A stretch of DNA of 64,000 nucleotides from DATBGO01 sp963695645 (GTDB taxonomy: Bacteria > Actinomycetota > Actinomycetes > Streptosporangiales > Streptosporangiaceae): positions 124,001-188,000 of the forward strand of contig CAVOHC010000004.1 in the NCBI GenBank assembly GCA_963695645.1, written 5' to 3'. The notes below the pieces were generated by a model. It was given only the letters and a program-made list of their open reading frames with translations, searched no databases and was not told where the DNA came from. Made by a program: the position numbers and the translations under genes. This document shows positions 42,821 to 51,776 of the stretch, in pieces (the stretch's first letter is position 1; each line of letters starts with the position of its first letter).

Positions 42821-45800
42821 TCAGCTGACTCCCGTTCCGGAGAGCCGGACGTGCAGCGTGTGGGTGCCGAGCAGGTCGGTCCAGCTCAGCTGGTAGCTGC
42901 CGGTGGTCGCACCGGCCCTGGCCGGGGTAAAGGTGACCGGGATCCGCAGCTCGTTGCCCGGGCTGAGCGGCAGCCCGCGCGGGATCCGGTAGATCGCTGC
43001 GAACGGCGATCTGGGGGGCGCCGCTATGGTCACCGTGGCGGGCAGGTTGCCGGAGTTGGTGATCTCGATGGTGGCCGTCGCGCGGCGGCCGAGCCGCACC
43101 TTGCCGAGCGTCACCCGGGGCCGGGCCGCCGCGACCTTGCTGACCGGCGGCAGCGCGGCGCCCGCCAGCCGCACCGTTACCCTGATCCCGCTGCTTTCCG
43201 CGATGGTGACCGAGCTCGCGGCGGGTCCGGCGCGCCGCGGCGCATAGGTGACCTGCACGACGATCGATTGCCCGGGCCGGATCGGGGTACCGGGCCCGGG
43301 CAGGCCGACGGCTGTGAACGGGCCGGCGGGCCCGGTGACCGACGTGACGGTCTCGGTGGCGGTGCCGCCGTTGGTGATGTCGGCGGTCATGGGCACGGCG
43401 GTGCCGACCGGTACCTCGCCGGTCGCGTGCTCGTTGGAATATCTGAACGACAGCACGCTGGGCTGTGCATAGAGCCCGGGCTCGGTACCGTCGCCGGACA
43501 GCGGCACCTGCGTCCCGCCGTACCGTGCGGACGGGCTAATGAACGAGAGCACGCCTGTCGTGCCGCCCCGGGCCGTCGGCCGGAATGTCACCGGGGCGCG
43601 CAGCGAGTCACCTGCCTTGAGCGTGACGGGGAACCTCACCGGCGCTGCCTTACCGCCGCCAGCGGCCATCCTCACCCGGCCCAGCGTGAAAGGGTCCGGC
43701 GAGCGGTCGCCATGGGCGGCAACGGCGGACACGGTGACCCGAGTCGATGCGGTGAGCGTAATGGTGCGTTTCGCGGCCGAGCCGAGGCTGGTCCCGCCGA
43801 ACGTGACGGGCTCGGCCCTGCCGAGCGGCGCCCTGGTGCGCCTGGCGAAGCAGATCACCTGGCCGCTGGTGCCCACGTACACGTGGCTACTGCTGGTAGC
43901 CGGGATCGTGAACTTGGTGGCCGTACCGATCGGTGCCGACCAGATCGGCCGCATCACGCAGGGCCGTGCGCAGCGAGCGGACGGCACGGCCCGGAACGCG
44001 TCAAGCGTGCCTGTCGTGCCGCTGCCGCTAGCGGGCATGGCGGTCCTGACCACCCACACGACGGCAGACCTGGAGCCGGGCCCGTCCGAGGTGACTACTG
44101 GCGATCCTGATCCGAAACTGAACCGCAGCGTGGTGTTGGCCACGTCGGCCAGTCTCGGCCTGCCCGCCTTACTAACCCTGAGCTTCAGCGCGCGCAGGTA
44201 GTCGTTCATGCCCACGTAGTACACGTAATCGGCGGAGCGGCGGGAGTCGCTGGCAGTCACTGTGGTGGTGTCGCCGAAAACCGCAGGGTGACCCCACTGG
44301 CCCCCGAACGGCCCGGTCTTGCTCACGTACGCGTCGCCCCCGCCGGGGGCCCGCATCCGGCCGCCCAGGCCGTCCCGGTCGAGCAGGAATACCCGGCCGT
44401 CCTTGCCGGCCTGTACGAGCAGGCGCGGGAATGCCTTGCTCCCGAACGGGAGCCCCACCGGCCCGCCGGATCCGAAGTCGATGTCTGCGGCGTCGAGTGC
44501 CGGCGCGTCCCGCGGGCTGAAGAAGTCCCTGGCCACCAGCCGTCCGCCAGGCAGTACCGCCAGGCGCACCACCGACTCGGCAAGCTGACCGGGCGGTGCG
44601 GTGCCCTTTCCCGGCGCGGGGGATACGCCGTTGCCCGACGCCAGGAAGATCCGTCCTGGACCGTCCGACATCAGGCCGCCTCCGGACTGCCATATGCCGG
44701 CCTGCTCGTCGGTCAGCCCGGCCTCATCGGTCCACAGCCGGACCGCCCGCGTCGAGACGTCCACACCCGCCACGAAACCGGCATAGGGCCGGTCGTCACA
44801 GTGCGAGGCGAAACCAGCGTAGACCCGGCCGCCCAGCAATAGCAGGCCAGTCCGCTGCCATTGATCGAAAGCGTCGAATCTCAGCTGCCGGTCATTGAGC
44901 GGGCTGCCGCCTATCGGGACCCGCTCGGTGATACGCCCGGTATGCGCGTTGATGCCGAACATGCTGAAGACGGGCTTGGTGGGAGACTGCCTGACGATCT
45001 CGGCGATCAGGTACACCGCTCCGGTCCGGGGGTCGTAAACCGGGGTGCTGGTGATCCCGACCGTCGGCACCAGGTCGGTGCAGTTGGTGGTCGCCGCTGA
45101 CCAGGGCGTGCCGAGGTGATCTGACCATTTCACGCGGCCGGTCGCCGCGTTCAGCCCGTACACCCAATCCCGCTCGGTCGCCACGATCACGGTATTGCCG
45201 ACGATCAGCGGCTGGGCGTACACCTGCCCTCTTACCCTCCTGGAGAACACCCGACCGAAGTCACCGCCGCGCAGCGCCGCTGGACTCAGGCCGGGTTCAT
45301 CGGGGTCCCAGCCGGTACGCAGGTTGTCCTGGGAGGCGGTCACGTCGCCAAGGGCGGCCGCGGCCGTCGTGGCGGGGGCCGCGGCGGGCCGGGTGCTGGC
45401 GGGGGCCGCGGTGACTGTGGCGCTGGCGGGGGCCGCGGTGACCGCGGCGCTGGCGGGGGCCGTGGTGACTGTGGCGCTGGCGGGGGCCGCGGTGACCGCG
45501 GCGCTGGCGGGGATCGCGGTGACCGCGGCGCTGGCGGGGATCGCGGCGACCGTCATCCCTAATCTGACAGCGATTGAGCAGAGCCGGATTGACCGGAGGC
45601 GTATTGAGCAGAGCCGTATTGAGCAGAGCCGTATTGAGCAGAGCCGTATTGAGCAGAGCCGTATTGAGCAGAGCCGTATTGAGCAGAGCCGTATTGAGCA
45701 GAGCCGTATTGAGCAGAGCCGTATTGAGCAGAGCCGTATTGAGCGGAGCCGTATTGAGCAGAGCCGTATTGACCGGAGCCGTATTGAGCAGAACCGTATT

Positions 45801-45940
45801 GACCGGAGCCGTGCTGAGCAGAACCGTATTGACCGGAGCCGTGCTGAGCAGAACCGTATTGAGCAGAGCCGCCGGGCCAGATCGCTGCGAGCGGTGCGGC
45901 GGAAGAAATGACGGACAACTGAGAACTCCCGTTGCTGCAT
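42821..45940 (-). CDS. Large beta-propeller protein with choice-of-anchor-type Ig repeats; repeat-expanded N-terminus
   Basis: ATG 45940 follows AGGGGG by 7 nt and gives about 1039 residues. Residues 1-25 carry RRTAR and are followed by some 20 copies of a pentapeptide (consensus RLCSI) encoded by the minisatellite at 45571-45870, then AVRLGMTVAAIPASAA, which looks like the end of a signal peptide, and then six copies of a nonapeptide (APASAAVTA type). The rest is a PQQ-like propeller (VYGLNAATGRVKWSDHLG) and three or more Ig-like domains with GTxxGxLSF and NSGNLPATVTI motifs, as in choice-of-anchor D proteins. It is probably exported in origin. The repeats may have broken the signal peptide. 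Confidence 0.8.
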   Translation of the reverse strand: MQQREFSVVRHFFRRTARSDLARRLCSIRFCSARLRSIRFCSARLRSIRFCSIRLRSIRLCSIRLRSIRLCSIRLCSIRLCSIRLCSIRLCSIRLCSIRLCSIRLCSIRLCSIRLRSIRLCSIAVRLGMTVAAIPASAAVTAIPASAAVTAAPASATVTTAPASAAVTAAPASATVTAAPASTRPAAAPATTAAAALGDVTASQDNLRTGWDPDEPGLSPAALRGGDFGRVFSRRVRGQVYAQPLIVGNTVIVATERDWVYGLNAATGRVKWSDHLGTPWSAATTNCTDLVPTVGITSTPVYDPRTGAVYLIAEIVRQSPTKPVFSMFGINAHTGRITERVPIGGSPLNDRQLRFDAFDQWQRTGLLLLGGRVYAGFASHCDDRPYAGFVAGVDVSTRAVRLWTDEAGLTDEQAGIWQSGGGLMSDGPGRIFLASGNGVSPAPGKGTAPPGQLAESVVRLAVLPGGRLVARDFFSPRDAPALDAADIDFGSGGPVGLPFGSKAFPRLLVQAGKDGRVFLLDRDGLGGRMRAPGGGDAYVSKTGPFGGQWGHPAVFGDTTTVTASDSRRSADYVYYVGMNDYLRALKLRVSKAGRPRLADVANTTLRFSFGSGSPVVTSDGPGSRSAVVWVVRTAMPASGSGTTGTLDAFRAVPSARCARPCVMRPIWSAPIGTATKFTIPATSSSHVYVGTSGQVICFARRTRAPLGRAEPVTFGGTSLGSAAKRTITLTASTRVTVSAVAAHGDRSPDPFTLGRVRMAAGGGKAAPVRFPVTLKAGDSLRAPVTFRPTARGGTTGVLSFISPSARYGGTQVPLSGDGTEPGLYAQPSVLSFRYSNEHATGEVPVGTAVPMTADITNGGTATETVTSVTGPAGPFTAVGLPGPGTPIRPGQSIVVQVTYAPRRAGPAASSVTIAESSGIRVTVRLAGAALPPVSKVAAARPRVTLGKVRLGRRATATIEITNSGNLPATVTIAAPPRSPFAAIYRIPRGLPLSPGNELRIPVTFTPARAGATTGSYQLSWTDLLGTHTLHVRLSGTGVS
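45393..45554. repeat. Six 27-bp tandem repeats inside the propeller gene
   Basis: Six units of about GCGCTGGCGGGGGCCGCGGT plus 7 bases encode, on the minus strand, the nonapeptide repeats IPASAAVTA/APASATVTA after the presumed signal peptide. The units differ at two to four positions, showing older age than the neighbouring 15-bp array. Confidence 0.93.
45571..45870. repeat. Twenty-copy 15-bp minisatellite
   Basis: Twenty contiguous units of GTATTGAGCAGAGCC and variants run here. Nine consecutive units (45601-45735) are identical, and those toward both ends carry substitutions (GACCGGAGCC, GAACC, GTGCTG). The unit length is a multiple of three and lacks stops in most frames, so several long reading frames cross it. 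In the frame of the large minus-strand gene it encodes RLCSI repeats. Confidence 0.97.
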
Positions 45941-46463
45941 GCCGCATCCCCCTCGATGCCGGGACCAAGCGCAGATCCCCGGTATCCACAACGAGTAATC
46001 ATTACGTTGCGGATCGTATCCACATCTGAGGGGCGACATCCTGAGCTGCGGCTCGTGTCGGCGTCGGCGATGCGTTAGTGCGGCGGCTCAGGTCGGACCG
46101 GCACCTGCAGCAGGAATCGTGGATGCCGCGAGCGAGCCGCACTTCGTGAGCTGGTGCTGCAAAGTGGCGGGGATCGCTCGCGCCCACGATCAGGCAACTG
46201 GCTGGCCTGATATTCGGCTGGCTAGCGGTGGCGGTGACCGGCGCCGTCCTGCTCACAGCTGGGGCAGCGTACCAAGCGCGACTGCGCGACTTGGGCAAGC
46301 TGCGAGCCAGCGGGCGGTGCTGAGGAATGCTCGCTCCGACACTCAGAGTACGGGTGGACGTACGGTCGGTGAGCGGAGATACTTACGCCGGCGGTTGGAG
46401 GGCCAGCCGCCGGGCAGCCCGAGCACCCTGCTTGACCTTTTGGCCACCCTCCCGGACCCGAGG
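45941..46463. other. Intergenic region, no supported gene
   Basis: The 523 bp lie between divergent genes. One plus-strand frame (about 46150-46323) encodes a hydrophobic stretch (LAGLIFGWLAVAVTGAVLL) ending ARLRDLGKLRASGRC, but it lacks an initiation codon after an upstream stop, so it looks like a remnant. The STAS gene frame is also open through part of this region. Confidence 0.45.
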
Positions 46464-46820
46464 ATGAGCTCAGAAATGCGTGATCTGGAGCGCCTGACCC
46501 GGCTGGCGATCGTTCCGCTGCCGGCCGAGATCGACATCTCCAATGAGGACGACGTCGGGGAGCAGCTGCGCGCCGCCTTCGCCCCAGGCGTCGCCGTCGT
46601 TATCGCAGATCTTGGCTTGACGGTCTTCTGCGATTGCGCTGGTGTCCGCCACCTGATGCTCGCTCATCAGATGGCGGTCTCGGCCAACGCCGAGCTGAGG
46701 GTAGTAGTCCAGTCCGCCGGCGTGCTGCGTGTCCTGGAGGTGCTGGGAGCTGACCGCGTGCTGCGGATCTTTCCGGGCCTGGGTCCGGCGCTCATGGCAG
46801 GCCCTGCTGATGCTGGCTGA
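46464..46820 (+). CDS. STAS domain protein (anti-sigma factor antagonist-like)
   Basis: From ATG 46464 the 118-residue protein has the STAS fold: LAIVPLPAEIDISNEDDVGEQL, VIADLGLTVFCDCAGVRHL, AELRVVVQSAGVLRVLEVLG. In classical antagonists (SpoIIAA, RsbV) the helix start reads D-S-S-G with the phosphorylated Ser; here it is D-C-A-G, so kinase control is probably lost. The N-terminus is uncertain because the frame stays open to 46119. No anti-sigma kinase or sigma factor gene lies nearby. Confidence 0.8.
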   Translation: MSSEMRDLERLTRLAIVPLPAEIDISNEDDVGEQLRAAFAPGVAVVIADLGLTVFCDCAGVRHLMLAHQMAVSANAELRVVVQSAGVLRVLEVLGADRVLRIFPGLGPALMAGPADAG

Positions 46821-46946
46821 GTCGGGGAGGCTGCCAACGGGGCCGAGGCGACGGGAGGCGGCCCGGCTTGTCCGGCCGGCGGTATCGGGGCTGTCCCGCG
46901 GTCGGGCTGCCCGGCGGCTGGCGCGCCGGTTGGGCTGTCCCGCCGG

Positions 46947-48791
46947 TCAGGCTGGCGCGGGAATCGAGGCGGCGAGAGTGTCCAGGATCTGCTGCCCGTA
47001 CCTAGCCAGCTTGCTGTCGCCAACGCCGTTAACCGCGGCCAGTTCGGCGAGCGTCGACGGCAGCTCAGCGGCGATCTGCCGCAGGGTGGCATCGTGGAAG
47101 ATCACGTAGGCGGGCATGCCCTGCTCCTTGGCGGCCGTCGCGCGCCAGGCCCGCAGCCGTTCGAACACGGGCGCAGCCGCGGCGGGCAGGTCAGGCGCCT
47201 CGGCGCGGCGGGACTTGGCGGCCCGCGCGGGCCGATCAGGCTCCCGCCGTAGCATCACCTGGCGCTTCCGGCTCAGCACCGGGTAGCTCGCGTCCGTGAG
47301 CACTAGCGTGCCGTACTCGCCCTCCACGGCCAGCAGGCCCTGCGCCAGCAACTGGCGCACCACGCCACGCCATGCCGAGTCGTCGAGTTCCGTGCCGACA
47401 CCGAAGACCGTAAGGGAATCGTGGCCGTACTGGACGACCTTGGGCGTGGACTTGCCGCGCAGGATGTCAATCAGCTGGCCCGCGCCGAATTTCTGATGCC
47501 GCTCGCGCAGCAGCCGGAACACCGCCGACAGGAGCTTTTGCGCCGCGACCGTGCCGTCCCAGGCCTGCGGCGGCGAGATGCACGTGTCGCAGTTGCCGCA
47601 CGGGGCGGCGGGCTGGCCGAAGTAGCCGAGGAGCTGCGCCCGGCGGCACTCGATCGTCTCGCATAGCGCCAGCATGGCATCGAGGTGAAGGGCGAGCCGG
47701 CGCCGGTGCGCCTGGTCGCCATCCGAACTCTCGATCATCTTGCGTTGCTGCACGACATCCTGGAGCCCGTAGGCAAGCCAGGCGGTGGCAGGCAGGCCGT
47801 CACGTCCTGCCCGGCCGGTCTCCTGGTAGTAGCCCTCAACGGACTTGGGCAGGTCGAGGTGCGCGACGAGCCGCACATCGGGTTTGTCGATGCCCATGCC
47901 GAACGCGATCGTGGCTACCATGATCACGCCGTCCTCGCGCAAGAACCGTGCCTGATTTGCCGCCCGGGTCCTCGCGTCAAGGCCCGCATGGTAAGGCAGC
48001 GCCCCGATCCCGTTACTGACCAGGAAGTCAGCCGTCGCTTCCACCGACGCCCTGGACAGGCAGTAGACGATCGCCGCGTCACCAGCGTGCTCCGTGCGGA
48101 GCAGCCGCAACAGCTGCTGCTTCGGCTCGGCCTTCGGCTCTATGCGATAGGTGATGTTCGGGCGATCGAAACTCGCAACGAACTGACGGGCGTCCGCAAG
48201 CCGCAGCCTGGTGGCGATCTCGGCGCGCGTTGCCTTGGTGGCCGTTGCGGTCAGCGCGATACGGGGCACGTCGGGCCAGCGTTCGTGCAACACGGACAGG
48301 CCGAGATAATCAGGCCGGAAGTCGTGCCCCCACTGGGCCACGCAATGCGCCTCGTCGATGGCGAACAGCGAGATGACGCCGCTATCCAGGAGGCTGCACG
48401 TCGGCTCGGCGCGCAGTCGTTCTGGCGCCAGGTAGAGCAGGTCAAGCTCACCGGCGCGGAAGGCGGCCTCGACCTGGCGCCGCTGGAGCGGGTCCTGGGT
48501 GGAGTTGAGGAACCCGGCCCGCACGCCGAGCGCCGACAGGGCATCGACCTGGTCCTGCATGAGGGCGATCAGCGGCGAGATGACCACGCCGACGCCAGGC
48601 CGCACCAGGGCCGGGATCTGGTAGCAGAGCGACTTGCCGCCCCCGGTCGGCATCAGCACGAGCGCGTCGCCGCCTGCCGTCACATGGTCGATGATTTCGC
48701 ACTGCCCGTCCCGGAACGACTCGTAGCCGAACACCCGCTGCAGCACCAGCTGCGCGCCGGCCATTTCGGGACCGGTGCCTGGGGAGGCCAT
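46947..48791 (-). CDS. recQ: ATP-dependent DNA helicase RecQ
   Basis: The 614-residue SF2 helicase has Walker A MPTGGGKSLCYQ, DEAHC box with WGHDFRPDY, motif V/VI region ATIAFGMGIDKPDVR and QETGRAGRDG. An RQC zinc site follows (CRRAQLLGYFG...CGNCDTC), and then a winged helix and a C-terminal HRDC domain (LRAWRATAAKEQGMPAYVIF). It unwinds forked and recombination intermediates. ATG at 48791 is used; an ATG nine codons later is also possible. Length and domains are complete. Confidence 0.95.
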   Translation of the reverse strand: MASPGTGPEMAGAQLVLQRVFGYESFRDGQCEIIDHVTAGGDALVLMPTGGGKSLCYQIPALVRPGVGVVISPLIALMQDQVDALSALGVRAGFLNSTQDPLQRRQVEAAFRAGELDLLYLAPERLRAEPTCSLLDSGVISLFAIDEAHCVAQWGHDFRPDYLGLSVLHERWPDVPRIALTATATKATRAEIATRLRLADARQFVASFDRPNITYRIEPKAEPKQQLLRLLRTEHAGDAAIVYCLSRASVEATADFLVSNGIGALPYHAGLDARTRAANQARFLREDGVIMVATIAFGMGIDKPDVRLVAHLDLPKSVEGYYQETGRAGRDGLPATAWLAYGLQDVVQQRKMIESSDGDQAHRRRLALHLDAMLALCETIECRRAQLLGYFGQPAAPCGNCDTCISPPQAWDGTVAAQKLLSAVFRLLRERHQKFGAGQLIDILRGKSTPKVVQYGHDSLTVFGVGTELDDSAWRGVVRQLLAQGLLAVEGEYGTLVLTDASYPVLSRKRQVMLRREPDRPARAAKSRRAEAPDLPAAAAPVFERLRAWRATAAKEQGMPAYVIFHDATLRQIAAELPSTLAELAAVNGVGDSKLARYGQQILDTLAASIPAPA

Positions 48792-49002
48792 TGGCCGAGT
48801 CTAAGGCCCGCTCGTGACAGACTCCGGATATGAGGCAGGCGTTCTGGCGCCAACCGCGCTGCGGCAGTGCGGACCGATCGCCTGCCGGGCACGGCGGCAG
48901 TCCTATCCGCTCGGGCGCCGCTCACCGTGGCGGTTCTGGCTCTCGCATCAGAGGAATCGTCGCTAGCCTCGCCCGCGGCAGCGCGCGGTCTGCTTGAGTC
49001 AT

Positions 49003-49779
49003 GTGGTGAACCCGGCCGAGATCATCGCGCTCGCCGGGACTGGCGTCCTAGCCGGCGTGGCCAGCACAGTCGCGAGCCTCGCGTCGGTTGTCTCCTATCC
49101 GGTGCTGCTGGCGTTCGGGCTGCCGCCGGTCAGTGCGAACGTGACGAACACGGTGGCGCTGGTATTCACTGGGGTCGGCGCCGCTTCCGGGTCGCGACAA
49201 GAACTGGCGGGCCAGGCCGCGCGGGTGCGGCGACTCGGCATGGTGACGGCGGCGGGCGGGGCGGCGGGCGCGGCGCTGCTGCTCTTGTCCCCCGCGATGG
49301 CATTCCAGCTGGTCGCGCCTTGCCTCATCGGGGGTGCTTCGCTCCTGCTGCTCGTCCAGCCGATGATCACTGGCCTCACGGCTCGGCCAGACGGTGAGCG
49401 CAGCCCGATGCTGCGGGCAGCGCTGTTTGCCGTGGCGGGCTACGTCGGCTACTTCGGGGCGGCCGGCGGCATTCTTGCCCTCACTGTGCTCACCGCGATG
49501 ATTGATATGCCGCTAGCCAGGATCAACGCGCTGAAAAACGTGGTCTCAGGGCTTGCGAACGCCGCGGCAAGCGTGGCATTCGCCTTGTTCGGCCCGGTTC
49601 AGTGGGCCGTCGCGGCACCGCTCGCCGCAGGCTTCCTGCTCGGCGGGTGGATCGGCCCGGCGCTGGTCCGCAGGCTACCTGCGCGAGCCCTGCGCGTGGT
49701 CATCGGCACGTGCGGCCTGGCCCTCGCGGCCACCCTCGGTGCCAGGACCTACCGATTAGCCGGCCGCCCGGCGTCCTGA
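49003..49779 (+). CDS. TSUP/TauE-SafE family sulfite exporter-like membrane protein
   Basis: This is a protein of about 258 residues with eight hydrophobic helices and the family features SLASVVSYPVLLAFGLPPVSANVTNTVAL near TM1-2 and GYVGYFGAAGGILALTVLTAM in the second half, plus INALKNVVSGLANAAAS. Such proteins move anions such as sulfite or organosulfonates. Start is GTG 49003 or 49006; a TTG at 48994 is also in frame. It converges with the helicase gene. Confidence 0.88.
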   Translation: MVNPAEIIALAGTGVLAGVASTVASLASVVSYPVLLAFGLPPVSANVTNTVALVFTGVGAASGSRQELAGQAARVRRLGMVTAAGGAAGAALLLLSPAMAFQLVAPCLIGGASLLLLVQPMITGLTARPDGERSPMLRAALFAVAGYVGYFGAAGGILALTVLTAMIDMPLARINALKNVVSGLANAAASVAFALFGPVQWAVAAPLAAGFLLGGWIGPALVRRLPARALRVVIGTCGLALAATLGARTYRLAGRPAS

Positions 49780-49786
49780 TCGACCG

Positions 49787-51622
49787 TCAGCGGCCGCCGG
49801 GTGCCGCCCAGCGGCGGATCATCGCGATGCGTGCCCGGATCTGGTCCCCGGTGGCCTGCGGCAGCGGTGGTCCCCCGCAGGCCCGCCGCAGGTCCGCATG
49901 GATCGCCCCGTGCGGCTGGCCGGTCCGGTGATGCCACGCCGCGATGAGCTGGTTGAGTTCCTTGCGTGCGGTGGCCAGCGTCTCGCGGGTGGTGGCGGAC
50001 GCTGGTACCGCGCCGGTGCCGGCTGCCACGCCCGCGCCAGTGTCGGCCGCCCCAGCCGCGCCGGTGCCGGCCGCCCCGGCCGCGGCAGCGGGTCTTCCCG
50101 GGGCCCAGCCGGGACGCCCGGCGCGCGTGTTCGCGAACTGGGCGGCCTGCCGTTTGCGCAGCAGCAGCGCGACTTGCTCCGGCTCCAGCAGTCCTGGCAG
50201 GCCGAGGAACTCTTCCTCCTCGGCCGACGCGCCGAACTCGGCGCCGTCGTACAGCACCCGGTCGAAATGGGCCGATGCCTCCAGTGCCTTGAATGGAAGC
50301 TCGTCAAGATCATCGGGTGTGTTCCGCTGGCGCCGCGCCTCAGCGAGCTCACGCTCCTCAGCTGCAGCATCGTCGCGGCGGCTGAGCACATGATCGCGTT
50401 CGGCCTCCAACTCCGCGGCGTAGCCGAGCAGTGCCGGGATCGATGGCAGGAAGACCGAGGCAGTCTCACCGCGCCGCCGTGCCCGGACGAACCGGCCCAC
50501 CGCCTGGGCAAAGAACAGCGCGGTGCCCACGCTCGTCGCGTAAACGCCCACGGCGAGCCGCGGGATGTCCACGCCCTCGGACACCATGCGGACCGCCACC
50601 ATCCACCGGTCCCCGGACATCGCGAAACCGGCGATCTTGCGGCTGGCCGATGGATCGTCGGAGAGTACGACCACCGGCCGGACTCCGGTAATGCGGCGCA
50701 GCAGCGTGGCGTAGGCGCGCGCGTCCGCGTGATCGCCGGCGATCACCAGGCCTGCCGCGTCCGGCATGTCCCTGCGCACCTCGGTGAGCCGCCGGTCAGC
50801 GGCTTCGAGCACCCGTACGATCCACGCCCCTTCCGGGTCCAGCGCGGTCCGCCAGGCCTGCGCGAGCTGATCAGGTGTCATCGGGGCGCCCAGCGTGCCG
50901 GTGACCTCGTCGCCGGCACGCGCCCGCCAGCGCATCTCGCCGGAGTAGGCGAGGAAGATCACTGGCCGGACTACGCCGTCCTCAAGAGCCGGGCCGTACC
51001 CGTAGACGTAGTCGGATGAGCTACGCCTGCTGCCGTCCAGGCCCTCGGCGTAGGTGACGAATGGGATCGGGTTGGCATCGCTGCGGAACGGAGTGCCGGT
51101 CAGCCCGAGTCTCCGCTTGGCAGGCTCGAAGGCCTCCCGGACCGCCTCGCCCCAGGACAGCGCGTCGCCTGCGTGGTGGATCTCGTCGAAGACAACGAGC
51201 GTGCGCCGGTTCAGCGTGCGCTGCCTGTGCAGTGCAGGGTGGGCCGCCACCTGCGCGTAGGTCACAGCGACTCCGGTGAAGTCAGCCGAGGCACGTCCTT
51301 GCGCGTTGCGATAGGACGAGTCAAGCGGGATTCTCAGGGCGTGCGCTGCCTGAGACCACTGGTGCTTCAGATGCTCAGTCGGCGTGACCACGGTGACCGC
51401 GGCGATTTCGCGGCGGGCAAGCAGCTCGGCGGCGATCGTCAGGGCGTATGCAGTCTTCCCCGCCCCTGGCGTCGCGACCAGCAGGAAGTCACGCCGTGGC
51501 TGACGAAAGTACGCGTGATACGCATCCCGTTGCCAGTCGCGCAGCGGCGGAAGCAAGTCGGGCCTGACGGGTGCGCCGGGGAGGTTTGGCTCATCATCGG
51601 GGGCGAACGCGGGGGTAGTCAC
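49787..51622 (-). CDS. DEAD/DEAH box (SF2) helicase
   Basis: The 611-residue protein has LRDWQRDAYHAYF, Walker A VATPGAGKTAYAL, TPTEHLKHQW, DEIHHAGD box, LGLTGTPFRSD, and C-terminal helicase motifs VSEGVDIPRLAVG and QAVGRFVRARR. A low-complexity Ala/Gly linker (about 510-545) precedes a helical tail (ELNQLIAAWHHRTGQPHGAI) resembling a DNA-binding end. It looks like the UvsW/ComFA-like helicases common in actinobacteria and is likely a DNA translocase of unknown role. The start is GTG 51622. Confidence 0.88.
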   Translation of the reverse strand: MTTPAFAPDDEPNLPGAPVRPDLLPPLRDWQRDAYHAYFRQPRRDFLLVATPGAGKTAYALTIAAELLARREIAAVTVVTPTEHLKHQWSQAAHALRIPLDSSYRNAQGRASADFTGVAVTYAQVAAHPALHRQRTLNRRTLVVFDEIHHAGDALSWGEAVREAFEPAKRRLGLTGTPFRSDANPIPFVTYAEGLDGSRRSSSDYVYGYGPALEDGVVRPVIFLAYSGEMRWRARAGDEVTGTLGAPMTPDQLAQAWRTALDPEGAWIVRVLEAADRRLTEVRRDMPDAAGLVIAGDHADARAYATLLRRITGVRPVVVLSDDPSASRKIAGFAMSGDRWMVAVRMVSEGVDIPRLAVGVYATSVGTALFFAQAVGRFVRARRRGETASVFLPSIPALLGYAAELEAERDHVLSRRDDAAAEERELAEARRQRNTPDDLDELPFKALEASAHFDRVLYDGAEFGASAEEEEFLGLPGLLEPEQVALLLRKRQAAQFANTRAGRPGWAPGRPAAAAGAAGTGAAGAADTGAGVAAGTGAVPASATTRETLATARKELNQLIAAWHHRTGQPHGAIHADLRRACGGPPLPQATGDQIRARIAMIRRWAAPGGR

Positions 51623-51776
51623 AGGGCCGAGAGGCTACCAGCGGCAGCCCCGGTAGCGGTCACGCCACGGGCTCAGGGCCGCACTCTCATACTGCCAGCC
51701 GGATACCGGCCATCTCTGACCGGGCGGCGTCGTTACGGGCTGTGGCAGCGCCCTGCCTAGCCCCTGGTGCACGTCG

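Noticed and set aside
45195..45911. Plus-strand frame with IEQSR repeats (238 residues)
   Set aside because: It exists only because the 15-bp minisatellite has no stops; the flanking parts have no protein-like composition and no supported start.
46150..46323. Hydrophobic plus-strand stretch LAGLIFGWLAVAVTG
   Set aside because: It resembles a transmembrane helix, but the frame has no ATG, GTG or usable TTG after the preceding stop, so it is kept only as a possible remnant.
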